From positions 1,736,001 through 1,800,000 of the forward strand of contig CP099418.1 of NCBI GenBank assembly GCA_024114885.1: 64,000 nucleotides of DNA, written 5' to 3'. Below are positions 1-10,939 of this stretch, one piece after another (within the stretch, counting starts at the first letter, position 1; the number at the start of each line of letters is the position of its first letter). Origin of the DNA: Septoria linicola. Lineage: Eukaryota; Ascomycota; Dothideomycetes; Mycosphaerellales; Mycosphaerellaceae. A program made the translations under genes and the position numbers. The notes beneath the pieces were generated by a model. That model did not search any database. It was not told where the DNA came from and saw nothing but the letters and a program-made list of their open reading frames with translations.

Positions 1-1467
1 ACCGAGCAGGCCAACATCTTTGACGATCGGCGTCATTCTCAAGGCGGCCTTGAGTTCCTCTAGACCGCCTGGCCTGACTTTGTCCTTGCCTTTCCTGACA
101 CTTCCACCCGAGACAGCACGCGAGGGGTCGACACCAAGTGAAGCATGCGCTTTCGGTTCCTGCGGAACCCACGCTGTCGATGTGCCATCCAGCCCGAAGT
201 GTCCTCGATTGCCAGCACGTGTCTCGACCGCAGTCTTGTTGGCGCGCGGTTTTGATGAATCATCGAGGGGCACAGAGGGACTGGGCTCGAAGAGCTCATT
301 GTCTGACGATCCCGACGGAGTACTCTGGCTCAAATACGATGTATCTACGTCTCTTGTGACCGCACCCGAGCTGGAGACTTTGACAACTCCTCCAAATGAG
401 ACTTGACGGGGAGCGCGGTCTGTGACGCGAGCTCGTTCTCGTGTTCTAGCCGTCGACGTTTGATGATTCAGCTGACTCTGCTTAACTGCGAGCTTTACGG
501 GAAGCTCATGCGTAGGACTGCACGCTTGCAACGTTGCGAGCGCGGGCGGCTGTGTCGCTCGAAAATTCACGTTTTCCTCCTGTCCATATTCATCCGGTAG
601 CACTCCAAGCCGTGGGAAGCTCTGAGTGGAAGACATATCAGTATCCAGGGGCGTAACACTGGGAGGTTGCTGCTGAAAGGTCTGCTGTTGGCTCAGATTG
701 GATGCCCTCGCATCGTCGGCTGCTGACTTCTCCTCATGGGTGTCCTGATGTGAATTGCTCTGGTCAGGCCCGGTCGGTGACCGCTCGAAGATAGCAGGCG
801 CAGGCGCAGAAGTGGAGCGCCGAGGAAAGTAGTGGCAAGTTGGAAGAAGCGAGAAAGTCCTGCCGAGAAGCAGCTGTACAGGATCTGGGCCCAGGGGCAC
901 GCGGTGCGCCGCAAACACGACAGTCTCAGCTGGTGTATCTTTTGAGTAGGCTTCAAGCGGGTCGCAGGTTCTTTTCTGAATACAGAGCGTCTGATACTCG
1001 TATGGTGAGGCATACGCCGAGTGCATTGAGGGCACAAGTGCCTCGCCGATAAGATCAAGACCATGGCAGACAATCTCGTACCATGCACCCAAAAACGATG
1101 ACAAGCGCAGTGCTCTAAGCGTTGAGGAGCCCAGAGCGTGGACAACATTCGTTCCAGAATCAGCAGCAGATGGGCATGCGCCATGCGAGCGCGTCTCGAA
1201 ACCTGGCAACTGTGCCTACGCAGCTTGCATTCGTCTCGACGGCTTCGAAATCTGCTGCGCTGGCATCCCATGAGGTGCGTGCTCCATTTGCACATTCAGA
1301 GCGGCTTCTGACTCGTTTCCTCCTGGTCTTGCGAGCGTATGACGGCGCTGGCCAATTTTTATTCGCAATCGCCGGCAGCTCTTATTACGGCCCTGGGGCT
1401 GCAGTACTCTACGGTAGTCACCATAGACATCATCGATTGATGCCGATATCGACTCGTGATAGGACAT
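1..1467 (-). CDS. Unrecognised fungal protein, 3' end beyond the window
   Basis: I do not recognise this gene. The minus strand is open in one frame from about 1215 to the left edge, about 400 codons with no stop. An ATG at 1467 opens the same frame (MSYHESISASIDDVYG) for 83 codons before a TAG at 1216-1218. Either an intron removes that TAG, or the true start lies downstream. The segment around 740-1130 looks globular (WYEIVCHGLDLIGEAL; VPLGPDPVQLLLGRTF). The rest is Ser/Gln/Pro-rich and likely disordered, and it runs off the window in a Lys/Arg-rich stretch (RKGKDKVRPGG). No signal peptide or membrane segment is visible. Codon use looks coding on this strand, while the plus-strand frames are chopped. 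The exon structure at the 5' end is unresolved. Confidence 0.5.
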
Positions 1468-1910
1468 AGTGCCTTGTGTGTTCGATGTCGCGTGTATCTA
1501 TGCACTTGTGCAATGTTAGCGCAGCATCGAGGACCTGACTCAGAACACGTCGCGATGGTAAGGGCCACCATCGTGACATCGGAGTCAACCACTACAACGT
1601 ACCTATATGAAGCACACCGAAGTTAAGGAGGCGCGCTGAAATAAGTATGCTAGTCGTGCAATGCTGTGGTGGGCAAAATGTCGCGGAGAGGAGCAAAGCA
1701 AAAGCTTGATGCTGCGCAGGCATTGCAGATCCAGGAAAGAGGCTAGTCCAGCTTGTTCCTGGCGAACACAGCTCGTTCCTGGTCTTGCCAGAATTCTGAG
1801 GAAGCATTTGGAAGTGGCGAAGCGATTCCTTCAGTAAGCGCAAACAACCTTGACCACGTACAGAGCAGTACCTGGAGCCTGTCGCCGCGAGCTGGTAAGT
1901 GCGCTTGACA
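1468..1910. other. Intergenic, 443 bp
   Basis: This stretch lies upstream of the truncated minus-strand gene and downstream of SGF29. It probably holds the promoter of the former and the 3' UTR of the latter. I see no convincing ORF or RNA gene in it. Confidence 0.5.
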
Positions 1911-3116
1911 TCACTTTCCATCGAGCAGAACAAAGCGTCGTTCAACTTCCCGCGCTTCCACGTCTTCTTGAAATATCAGTCGAACCATTTCACCCTTCTC
2001 GTTCCCAAGGTCCTTGCCTTTCCAATGCTCGCTGACTTCGGCCTTGTAGAAGGTCGTTGTATCAGGGTACTGTGCAATGACTTGTTTCTTAGCTGGCAAG
2101 TCTGGCAGGCCTTTGTTGCTCTCTGGTATTTGCAATAGCTGGGCGACAGATGCCCGCTGGGGAGGCGGAGGCTCGCCTAGAGTGTCCGCATCTTGTACTT
2201 CATATCGTCGCTGCTTGCCTTCTCCAATCACGGAAGTGACACGACACAAGATGCCTTCGCCCTCCGGCAGGTTCTTGGGATCCGCATTTTTCATGTCGTG
2301 CCGACAGAACACTACCTCGTTAAGTCTTAGGACGAGACGATTCGATGGTCGATTGTTCGTGGAGCCCTTGCCAGCGTTGGTGGTAGAAGTGCCGTCTGCA
2401 CTACTAGCCACAGACTCCGCGCCGTCTTCGATCTTCACAGAAGCTTCTCGCGTAGTTGCAATGCTACCAGATCTTGAGGTCTTTTCCTTAGCTGTGAGGC
2501 GAGGACCGAGGCTTATTCTTGGGGACGGTGCAGCGGATACATCATCGTGGTCTTCCGTACTGACGGCTACAGCAGAGCCCACTTTCCCGCCCGCTTTCTT
2601 GGGTGCTCGAGATAGTTTGCCACCAGCAGTACGATGTGATTGACTCGCCTGTATTTGTGCAGCAGACTCTTCAGAAGCCTCACGAAGACCAGCCAGGATG
2701 TTGATGCTATCTAGCAGGTTCATGTCGTTCGACTTGCCTTCGATAATGTGCGACACTTCTTCGCAGATCTTGACGTTCTCGCGATACAGCTTCTCTAGTC
2801 TCTCATCCAGTACTGCGTCGCTCGGCTTGTCGACTTCTAGTAGCGCTGCTTGCTGAGTCTCCACCTCGAGGATCTCCTTTCCGATATCATTTGATCGAGC
2901 CTGCTAATGTGAGTTACATTATTGCGAGATAGTGAGTCTCAAGCGAAAGTGATGTGGTAAAATGGGAGGAGAGCAAGAATACATGGGACATGCCCGGACT
3001 GCACTTACCACCATGGCGTCCACATCTTTCGCCTTATCTTTAATCTCCTTCCATAATCTGCGCTCCTCATCAGCATCCTGATTGGGATTCGCGCGACCTC
3101 TGCTCCGTGCAGACAT
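1911..3116 (-). CDS. SGF29: SAGA-associated factor 29 (tandem Tudor reader)
   Basis: SGF29 is a subunit of the SAGA histone acetyltransferase module and reads H3K4me2/3 in the nucleus. Two exons are predicted: 3009-3116 (MSARSRGRANPN...) and 1911-2903, giving 366 residues. The donor is GTAAGT and the junction is phase 0. Residues 1-110 are helical and charged, as in the family's N-terminal coiled coil. Residues about 110-200 are a Ser/Ala/Lys-rich linker. The C-terminal 150 residues form the SGF29 tandem Tudor domain, with CRHDMKN, EGILCRVTSVIGEG, YEVQDAD, a YPDTTTFYKAEV segment that carries the aromatic methyl-lysine pocket, and a final RRFVLLDGK. The start was chosen at the only ATG opening the short first exon. 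It is divergent from the phosphomannose isomerase gene. Confidence 0.92.
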
Positions 3117-3374
3117 GATGCGTGGATCGAAGGAAGCACGACTTCCGAGTAAACAGAGGTGAAGCCGTTGGTGAAATGCTTGGCGCCACGGCGAGCTCGA
3201 TCTCAGAGATGACCCTTGTCCCTTCCGCCTTCGACCCCACCTACCCTCCAATGACAGGTTTATGATTGTTGCACATCGTCTTCAGCACCCCGTACTTCGA
3301 CATCAGAACGGCAAGAGAGTCATCAGCTCTCACGAATTCTCCTCTTTTCGACTGTCAAATCAACTCATTTCACG
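3117..3374. promoter_or_regulatory. Shared divergent promoter SGF29 / PMI
   Basis: Only 258 bp separate the two divergent start codons, so both promoters and both 5' UTRs must lie here. I identified no specific factor site. Confidence 0.5.
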
Positions 3375-4842
3375 ATGCAAAATCCACTTCTTCGGTTACA
3401 ATGCGGTGAGCAATAAACATGTCTCAATACTAGTCAACATATTGACCAGAAGCTTGTAGGGTGCAACAGCTACGAATGGGGGAAGATAGGCACAGACTCA
3501 GCAGCAGCACGCTTTGCTGCCGCCACCCCCTCGGATGGCTTCTCCATTGAGCAGGAGAAGCCGTACGCTGAAGTGAGTGCTCACCGTGAGTCCGATCAAA
3601 TTGAATGCAACTGATCAATGACAGCTCTGGATGGGAACTCATCCATCCAACCCCTCCAAAGACCTCACCACAGGCCGCACGCTCCTCGATCTTGTTCGAG
3701 ATAACGAGGCGTTGATGTCCACGGCTATCTCAAAACGCTACCAGCAGAAATTGCCTTTCCTATTCAAGGTCTTGAGCATCAACAAAGCTCTGTCGATTCA
3801 AGCACATCCAAACAAGAAGCTGGCGGAACAACTGCACGCCAAGGACCCGAAGCACTATCCAGATGACAACCACAAGCCCGAGATGACCATCGCTGTTACA
3901 CCCTTTGACGGTCTTTGCGGATTCAGACCTCTGGGCGAAATTGCACACTTCCTGCGAAACGTGCCCACACTTCGACAACTGGTTGGCGAGGAGACAGCTG
4001 CTGAGTTTGAAAAGACCGTCAAAGGACAAGAGACTATCGACGATAGTGAGAAGACTAAGCAGAACAAGAAGGCATTGCAAGCAGCATTCTCGTCACTGAT
4101 GAAGAGCTCTTCAGAAGACATTGAGACTGCTACCAAGCAACTGATCGATCAGGCCAAATCGGAAGGCTCCAACTTCGCTGGCTCTGGTGTTTCTGCTACT
4201 TCAGGCCAAGAGCTCGCCGACCTCATGATCCGTCTAGATGGACAATTTCCCAATGACATCGGACTTTTCGTCACCTTTTTCCTGAACTACATCAAATTGG
4301 ACGTGGGCGAGGCGATGTTTCTCAAGGCAGACGACATTCACGCTTATCTGTCGGGCGACATTATCGAATGCATGGCATCATCCGACAATGTGATTCGTGC
4401 TGGCTTTACTCCCAAGTTCAAGGACGTGGATACTTTGACCTCTTGCTTGACTTATTCGTACGCACCCATCGAGGAGCAGAAGATGAGCCCGCAAGACTAT
4501 GCATACGTCAAGCTGAACACGACTGCATACAGCTCCAACTCCGACTCTATACTCTATAATCCACCCATCGAAGAGTTCAGCGTGGTGAAGACTGACATCA
4601 AAGCGTCCGGTGGCAAGGCCACCTTTGACCCCATCGATGGCCCATCGATCGTGATCTGCACCAAGGGCGAGGGAAAGATTAGTGTCGGTCCCAAGAGCGA
4701 AGAGATCAAGGAAGGATTTGTATACTTCGTGGGCGCCACTGCCGAGCTTGTGCTCGAAAGCTCTGGAAGCGAGCCTTTGGTCACGTTCAGAGCGTTCTGC
4801 GAACTTGAGGAGAAACCGGTCAACGGCAACGGCAACTTGTAG
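3375..4842 (+). CDS. PMI40: Mannose-6-phosphate isomerase, type I
   Basis: This cytosolic zinc enzyme interconverts fructose-6-phosphate and mannose-6-phosphate, feeding GDP-mannose synthesis for glycoproteins and cell wall mannan. Three exons are predicted, 3375-3405, 3460-3572 and 3625-4842, giving 453 residues, a normal family length. The N-terminus reads MQNPLLRLQCGCNSYEWGK, matching the family's N-terminal YxWGK motif. The expected zinc ligands are visible: Gln107 and His109 in IQAHPNKK, Glu134 in HKPEMTIAV, and His287 in ADDIHAYLSGD. The active-site Arg follows in IRAGFTPK. The tiny 31-nt first exon is supported by the family N-terminus and by clean GTGAGC and GTGAGT donors. It fits functionally with the ANP1-type gene at the right end of the window. 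Confidence 0.95.
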
Positions 4843-5313
4843 GAGCTGGCATCGTACATAAAGACATACAGAGAAGACAAGAGAAGCAGAATATAGATGG
4901 TATCTCCAAAAGCAAAGTACTTATACAGCTGCAAAGTGGACAATCTAGCTGTCAGAAAAGGGCTGATTTCTGGTAGATTTCCAGTTTCGAAATGATGCTT
5001 GAACGCTCAGGCGAAGATTCCCGGTGTTATCCAGGCATGCAGCAGTATCATCCCAGTATTAGTACAAAAGCGGCGAAGCAGAAAATATGCAAGAAAGACC
5101 GCCGAGCTCAAGCTCGAGCGGGTCTTGGGGGTATCCTGATGAAGCCAGAAGTCGATCCTTGTAGGTCTTCTGTTTGGGTCGTGGTCTGTGTTTGTTGTGG
5201 CCCGGGCCTTGGCGTGATGTGCTTCTGAAGTCGAACGGTCAGATCGTACGGCGGGAAATCCAGAGATCGTCGTGATGCTGCGTCGAAGCCGGACTGAGAC
5301 TGCATCTCAGCGC
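4843..5313. other. Convergent intergenic region, 471 bp
   Basis: The 3' ends of the PMI gene (plus) and the ARF6-type gene (minus) face each other here. The ORFs in it (for example 4992-5228) show no domain or codon signal. It probably holds only 3' UTRs. Confidence 0.5.
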
Positions 5314-5990
5314 TCACTTCTGAGTGGGTATCTTGACGTTGTTGCTGAGCCATGCCAAACCCTCAAAGATGCCCTCGCCCGTCGTTGCGCAGCTGGGCTC
5401 GACCTTCCACGTGTGGTCCTTGGCTACTCGTTGCAGGTCTAGCATGTCCGACACCTCCTTTGGTCTCATCGCTAAAGGTGTACGGTCAGTCATTTGTGCC
5501 TGTCAGCTCGATACAGCGCACTGCAGACTTACCACCTGGGATATCCTGCTTGTTCGCAAACACCAGGAGTAAAGCGTCTTTCATCTCTCGGTCCTGAATG
5601 ATCCTAGCCAGCTCGCTCCTCGCCTCTTCCATCCTGTCTCTGTCGTTTGAGTCGATTACAAAGATAAGGCCCTGTGTGCCACTGAAGTAGTGCCTCCACA
5701 GTGGCCTGATCTTGTCCTGTCCCCCGACGTCCCAAACGTTGAACTTTGTGTTCTTATACGTGACGGTCTCCACATTGAAGCCCACAGTGGGAATGGTAGT
5801 TACGTCGGTGTCAAGTTTGAGCTTGTACAGAATTGCTATTGCACCGTGTGTGGTCAGTCGCGGGGGCTTTCTGTGCGGACTTTGCTCAACACGCACTCGT
5901 CTTGCCTGCGGCATCCAGGCCCAACATGAGCAAGCGCATTTCTTTTGATCCGAAGATCTGGTTCATGAGCTTGGAGATTTTCTGGCCCAT
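5314..5990 (-). CDS. ARF6-type small GTPase (fungal ArfB)
   Basis: This is an Arf-family GTPase of membrane traffic at the plasma membrane and endosomes. Three exons are predicted, 5897-5990, 5533-5835 and 5314-5471, giving 184 residues. Gly2 of MGQKISK is the expected myristoylation site, followed by an amphipathic helix. The G motifs are complete: GLDAAGKT (24-31), the switch I region with TTIPTVGFNVE, WDVGGQ, and NKQD. CATTGEGIFEG forms the last guanine loop. The GSKEMRLLMLGLD start, VTYKNTKFNVWDVGG, and a C-terminus ending LAWLSNNVK fit ARF6/ArfB better than ARF1. The second intron uses GTAAGT and restores IPGAMRPKEV across the junction. Confidence 0.93.
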
Positions 5991-6695
5991 GATGATGCGA
6001 GCGCTGCGGAATCGCCCACAGATGCGCGTGGTTACGGTAGACAGAGACGGAGGTCGACGATGCTATCGCTGCTTTAGGGACAGCACTCGAGAGTCCAATC
6101 GGGGCAAGTTTGGTGTGCAATCTCGCGATGGCTTCGGTGCTCGTGTGCTCGTAAGGTGCCGATGGGCCAGACGGAGACGCGCACTGGTGACCGTGATGTA
6201 CGAGCTAGACAGGAATCGCAGACAAGAAGATAGCTTGAGACCGGCGGCAACGGTGGTATTGGTGGTGCGCGTCTAGGTTCTATGGTGTGGTGTGGTGCGG
6301 AAACAGAAACGGACGAGACAGACAAGGAGCCGAAGGGAAGCTGTCAATTGATCTGCAGAGCCCCTGCGTCGTCGCGGGTCAACCTCGCACGGTGCATCTA
6401 GCACTAGTTACTCATCTCTACGACAGGCTGGAGAAATCGCGTTGTTGTTACTCATTTCATCTCACTCGCAAGCACGCATGCATGTTGCGAGCACTTGACC
6501 CGTGTCCGTCGTTCTCACATGTCATGTGTTCTCCCGTGACACAGATGCTCAATGCCTGCGGCACGCTTGACAGTACATATAGCAGGGACAGGGTAGCGAT
6601 CAAGCTTATCAGCCACGAAGACCGAACAATGCTTCGCCTTGATGATACATTTCGCACGGCACGCTGGGAGGGTGACCAACCTGGCCTACTTTCCA
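5991..6695. other. Intergenic, 705 bp
   Basis: This lies upstream of the ARF6-type gene and downstream of the carrier gene, both on the minus strand, and likely holds the ARF6 promoter. A long plus-strand ORF (6287-6889) overlaps the carrier exon antisense and has no family features. I see nothing else. Confidence 0.45.
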
Positions 6696-7989
6696 TCACT
6701 CGGCTTTATTCAAAGTCCGCATCACGCCCTCAAATGCTACCAGTGCGCACGCGTTTGCAGGGAATGCTCTCAGTGCGCAAGGTGCGAATCCCCGCCAGTA
6801 CCCTTTCCAACCACTCTCGCGATAGACCGCTACGGCGGCATCTCGCCATCGTGGGAACTTCCTGCCCGAGTCGAGGGGGTCTGTCATGATCCTCTGCTTC
6901 ACCACATCGGAGGGATATGAGAAGAGCCAAAAAATCTGTGCCGAGAGTCCGCCTGCCCAGAAGTTAATCGCAGGGGTGCTCATCGATGTATTCTGCTGAA
7001 AGCTGCGAGTGAAAATGTCGTACCTAGAATTTCAAGATCAGTCAGCTCAACCTGGCGACACTGCAGCGCCATTGAAGCGCTTTGACAAATCGCGTGGTGA
7101 ATGGCTTCCACTTACGTTGACCACCAGAAGAAGAAGGAGGTTCGGAAGATCATGGTCGCCAGTAATCCATGGTAAAGCCCTCTCACGCCTGATTGCCCAC
7201 TGTCAGCGCATGATGTTCGACGTGGTTTGAGGTTACCCATGACCAACCGTGTCTGCTATATATTTTCTTCGCACAGTCCACTGGTCCTGCGTATTGCCTC
7301 TTGGATTTATCAGCTTGATACTGTACTTGCAGTCGAGCCTTGATGTGCTCTACAGGAGCTGCGATAAAGGATACAGTCCAGCCTGCGCCAGTTCCGGCAA
7401 TGCCTGTGCAAAGTCAACTTATAAGCCAGACAACTCCAACATCTCGGCATGTGTGACTACACATGTCTCAAGATGGGTTGCACTCGTCAACACTCACCAT
7501 GACCGAACGAGGGCAACCTTTGGCTGTCACTGGTGGGTGCTTCAGAGGATGAATTCCGTAGATATGGCTGATAGATATTCTCGTTCAACAATCGTCGATA
7601 CAACGTCAGAGAGCCTAGCATCAAGCTGTCCATACACATCCACCCAAGAAGGGGTGGAGTGGCACCTTTGTACATGCCATTGACGCCTTCTTTACGCAGT
7701 GTCTGCATCAGAGCATCCATAGGACCCTTGAACTGATCATGTGTGCTGGTTTGGAGACGCACTTTGATCGTGTCAAAGGGGTGGCTGTCTTGACATCAGC
7801 AACTGTTCTAGGTTTTGGGAAGAAGAACAACTACCCTACAGTGAGCTTGGTGATACCACTGAACACACCAGCTACGAAGCCTTTCCAGTCCCCATCTTTC
7901 TTGGTGGTGGCTTCTTTGCTGGCTGCAACATTATTGCTGGCCGCATTGGAAGCGCTTGCTTGCCTGGGAATCACCGCATTTGCAGACAT
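6696..7989 (-). CDS. Mitochondrial carrier family (SLC25) protein
   Basis: This is a solute carrier of the mitochondrial inner membrane. Five exons are predicted, 7835-7989, 7498-7784, 7248-7403, 7116-7188 and 6696-7023, totalling 332 residues. All three carrier signature motifs are present: HPFDTIKVRLQ, APVEHIKARLQ and YPSDVVKQRIM, each starting one of the three ~100-residue repeats. This gives six membrane helices. The N-terminal ~35 residues are Ala/Ser-rich and polar. The pattern (GFVAGVFSG; second signature APVEHIK with a Glu) resembles the carnitine/acylcarnitine and YMC1-like branch. I cannot assign the substrate. Every intron is phase-consistent, and the repeat structure confirms the joins. 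It is divergent from the GT8 gene, with 301 bp between starts. Confidence 0.9.
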
Positions 7990-8290
7990 GAGGTGTGTGA
8001 TCTCGCAGAATCACGACTTTCAAGCATGGCCTAGCAGGAAGACTTGCTTGTCTTTATTAGATGAGTGTTGCAAAAGGTGAATCTATGGAGAGACACTCTG
8101 GTCGATGGCCGATCTTCGGACCCGGCTGCCAGAAAAGGTCGGCCGAAATGACGGTATCGATTTACGTCTAGGCCAGAATGGTGATCCAGAAGCTCACTGC
8201 CATTAGCAATCCAAATAAAATGTAGGTACCAACGTGAAGACTCGACCATCAAGGTCGTAGAACACAAACAACACCCGCCTTGTATGAACC
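7990..8290. promoter_or_regulatory. Shared divergent promoter carrier / GT8
   Basis: The two divergent start codons are 301 bp apart. The interval must contain both core promoters. I saw no recognisable factor site. Confidence 0.45.
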
Positions 8291-9268
8291 ATGGCATCTT
8301 CAGCAAGCAAAGCTGTGGAAGCAGCGAATCCCAAACCTGAACGTGTCGTTGAAAGCGACAAAGTCTGGACGACTCTGATCACCAACACAGCCTACCTCTC
8401 CGGCCTGCTAACACTTGACGCTTCACTCAAGCTCGTTGGGTCGAAGTACCCACTGGTCGCCTTGTATACAGATACCTTTCCAGCCGAAGGTCATGCAGCA
8501 CTCGATGCGAGACGAATACCCAAGAAACGGGTGAAATATCTCCTCCCAACAACGTCCAAGGACTACTCCAACGACCCTCGCTTCTACGACTGCTGGTCGA
8601 AACTTACGCCCTTCAGTCTGGTCGAGTATGAGCGGGTCGTGCAGCTCGACAGCGACATGCTGGTGTTGCAGAACATGGACGAGTTGATGGACATCCCGCT
8701 AGATGATGCGGACCAAGCTGGCGCTGGCGATAGAGTATTCGCAGCAAGCCATGCCTGTGTCTGCAATCCACTGAAGAAGCCGCACTATCCCAAGGATTGG
8801 ATACCAGAGAATTGTGCTTTCACATCACAACACAACACGCCAGATGATGCACAAGAGCGTGGGGCGTCTTCCGCCGCGGGGCTTGCAATGCCCAATGGTG
8901 GCTTGCAAGTTGTCATACCATCACACGACATCTACAACCTCATAGTGAAGCGGTTGGAGGACCCTTCTGTGATGGAGTACGATTTTGCAGATCAGTCGCT
9001 GCTGGGAGATTTGTTCCACGGACGTTGGGTCGCTTTGCCGTACACCTACAACGCGCTTAAGACCTTGCGGTGGAAGGGAGTACACGATGCTATCTGGAGA
9101 GATGACAGGGTCAAGAATGTGCATTACATCCTGAGTCCAAAGCCGTGGGATGAGACAGATGAAGACAAGCAGAAGAAGGACAGAGATGGCGCAAATCAGT
9201 GGTGGTGGGATATCAATGTCAAGCGACTTGCGCAAGAGAAGAAGGCGGGCATCGAGGATGGTTTCTAG
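8291..9268 (+). CDS. Glycosyltransferase family 8 protein (glycogenin/galactinol synthase-like)
   Basis: This is a single-exon gene of 325 residues. It is a retaining GT-A glycosyltransferase using a nucleotide sugar. The N-terminal half has the GT8 pattern: VWTTLITNTAYLSGLLTL, a lysine-rich KKRVKYLLP segment, and the metal-binding DxD in VVQLDSDMLVLQNMDELM (near residue 119). PNGGLQVVIPS and DQSLLGDLFHGRW follow, and HYILSPKPW is the C-terminal GT8 motif. No signal peptide or membrane anchor is seen, so it is probably cytosolic. The ATG has a good context (ACCATGG). Its acceptor is unknown. It could be a glycogenin-like or an inositol/galactosyl-type enzyme. Confidence 0.87.
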   Translation: MASSASKAVEAANPKPERVVESDKVWTTLITNTAYLSGLLTLDASLKLVGSKYPLVALYTDTFPAEGHAALDARRIPKKRVKYLLPTTSKDYSNDPRFYDCWSKLTPFSLVEYERVVQLDSDMLVLQNMDELMDIPLDDADQAGAGDRVFAASHACVCNPLKKPHYPKDWIPENCAFTSQHNTPDDAQERGASSAAGLAMPNGGLQVVIPSHDIYNLIVKRLEDPSVMEYDFADQSLLGDLFHGRWVALPYTYNALKTLRWKGVHDAIWRDDRVKNVHYILSPKPWDETDEDKQKKDRDGANQWWWDINVKRLAQEKKAGIEDGF

Positions 9269-9754
9269 AAACCGGTCGTCAGCCGATTGCTTACTTGTGG
9301 CCAGGAGAGACTGAGCATGAATCGGGCCACGAGATTAGGACCATTCTGCACGTTCAGGACGAGGCATAGCATGTGTATGCTACGATGTATATCTGGCAAT
9401 CTTCTCGAACAGCACGAATTCCGTGTCTCAGTCGTGGAACGGGACAGCATGCAGCGTCGATGACCAGCCTGGGTCGTTAAATATAATGTCGAGACCAACA
9501 TCAAGCGCAATGTATTGATGCATAACATGTCCTAGGAAATTGGTGAAGAAATGACATCGAGTGCTCTTGCCATCTGATATGCCTTTCCAACTCGAGTATC
9601 GCTCACCGAATTTCGACCATTCGGATACCGATCCATGCCGTGGAAATTAACTGAAAACAAAATGCGAAAAATTCATTGGGGTATCAAGTATCGCTGCAAT
9701 CCAGTCCAACAACATGCTTCGCCATTATTGCCATGCCCACACATATGTGCGCAA
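9269..9754. other. Convergent intergenic region, 486 bp
   Basis: The 3' ends of the GT8 gene and the coiled-coil gene converge here. It is moderately AT-rich, with no ORF that looks coding. It probably holds 3' UTR sequence only. Confidence 0.45.
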
Positions 9755-10939
9755 CTAAGCGCTAGCGTCAACTGCCAGCTCCAGTTCTCCCCTGAGTGTA
9801 TCATATCTAGCTTCAAATCCGGTGATGATATCGCTACACTGAGCGCCACACCATCTGCTCTCCAATTTCTCGCCCCACCCGCTCTGCGTAAGCTCGTGAC
9901 GTGCCGTCTCAGCTTGTTCGCGTTCGCGCCGTAGCCCTTCCACAATAGTCTGCGTTGTCCGGAGATGTCGGGCTGCCGAGTTTGTGATCTGCTTGCCCAT
10001 CTGCAGTGTGTCGGTGAGTTGGGACAAGGTGGAAACGAGCTCCGTAGTTTCCCGCTCAAGCTTCTGTAATTTCTGCCCCGCGACTATATCTGGATGCGGA
10101 ATGCTGTCCTTGAGCATATCGAGCTGAGGGACTACATCGTCTACCATGTCCGGATCGAGTGGTGCCGAGAAGCCGGCGAACATGGGATAGAGGCTTTGCG
10201 CGAGTGTCTGCAGCGACTTGGCTTGATTGTTCAGATGTGATGTCAAGCTGTTCGTGCCTGTAATTAATCTATGTGCGCCGGCTTCCAAGCTTGTTTGATT
10301 CCCCAAATCCTGAAGATGTGTGATCGTGCGTGGGACAAGAGGGTCCTCCAATGTGGACGTGTAGCTTGTGATTCGCGCTATTGTGGTCATGAGGTCTTCA
10401 ATTTCTGCTGAGAATTTGTCCTCTCCGTCGGCGTCTTCAGAAGACGCGGGTCTTTGTGTGCCGTCGGCCGGTCTGTCGCCCTCACTGCCGGTTCCGCTGA
10501 AAGGTTTCGAGAAGTTGCGCACATGCTGACTACCGCTGGCGGTCGGTTTGCTTCCAGTAGCATAGCTAACATCAATACCACTGTCTCTGCTCTGCTCCTC
10601 TCCATCCACAAGTGGCTCGTCGTCGTTCGCTCCGTCCTCGGACTGCTCGTCATCGTCTTCCAACTGGTCCAGCTCATCAGCAAGGTTGCCTAGGCCTCCT
10701 CCGCCGTCAGCGCCTCGCTCGTCACTAGGAAATTCTACAGAGAGCTGCGAGGCATTGCTGAATCTGTGGTGCGACTTGGGCGTGGTCGGGCTTCGATCAT
10801 GATTCGAGGAGAAACTGCTGGTTCGTCGACGGAGGTGCTCACGATAAGATGAGCGTGTGGGCGAGGGAGACGTGTCAAGCGGCGACATCATGTATTGCCG
10901 AATGGGCGAAAGCGGAGGTGTCGAGTGCGCCGTGTCCAT
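9755..10939 (-). CDS. Conserved-looking fungal coiled-coil protein of unknown function
   Basis: I do not recognise this family. I chose the ATG at 10939 (MDTAHSTPPLSPIRQYMM), giving 394 residues. The frame stays open upstream to 11041, which would add 34 residues. Residues 1-80 are rich in SP/TP sites (PPLSP, MMSPLDTSPSPTRS, DRSPTTPKS), followed by RRRTSS. Residues about 85-150 are strongly acidic (QLEDDDEQSEDGANDDE). The C-terminal half is predicted helical with heptad-like spacing (KLERETTELVSTLSQL; HLRTTQTIVEGLRRERE). It ends in a Trp/Cys-containing segment (WGEKLESRWCGAQC) that looks like the conserved core. The density of proline-directed sites suggests cell-cycle or MAPK phosphorylation, which is inference only. 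Confidence 0.7.
   Translation of the reverse strand: MDTAHSTPPLSPIRQYMMSPLDTSPSPTRSSYREHLRRRTSSFSSNHDRSPTTPKSHHRFSNASQLSVEFPSDERGADGGGGLGNLADELDQLEDDDEQSEDGANDDEPLVDGEEQSRDSGIDVSYATGSKPTASGSQHVRNFSKPFSGTGSEGDRPADGTQRPASSEDADGEDKFSAEIEDLMTTIARITSYTSTLEDPLVPRTITHLQDLGNQTSLEAGAHRLITGTNSLTSHLNNQAKSLQTLAQSLYPMFAGFSAPLDPDMVDDVVPQLDMLKDSIPHPDIVAGQKLQKLERETTELVSTLSQLTDTLQMGKQITNSAARHLRTTQTIVEGLRREREQAETARHELTQSGWGEKLESRWCGAQCSDIITGFEARYDTLRGELELAVDASA

Noticed and set aside
2077..2643. 188-codon ORF antisense to SGF29
   Set aside because: It is a mirror of the conserved tandem Tudor exon and has no independent features.
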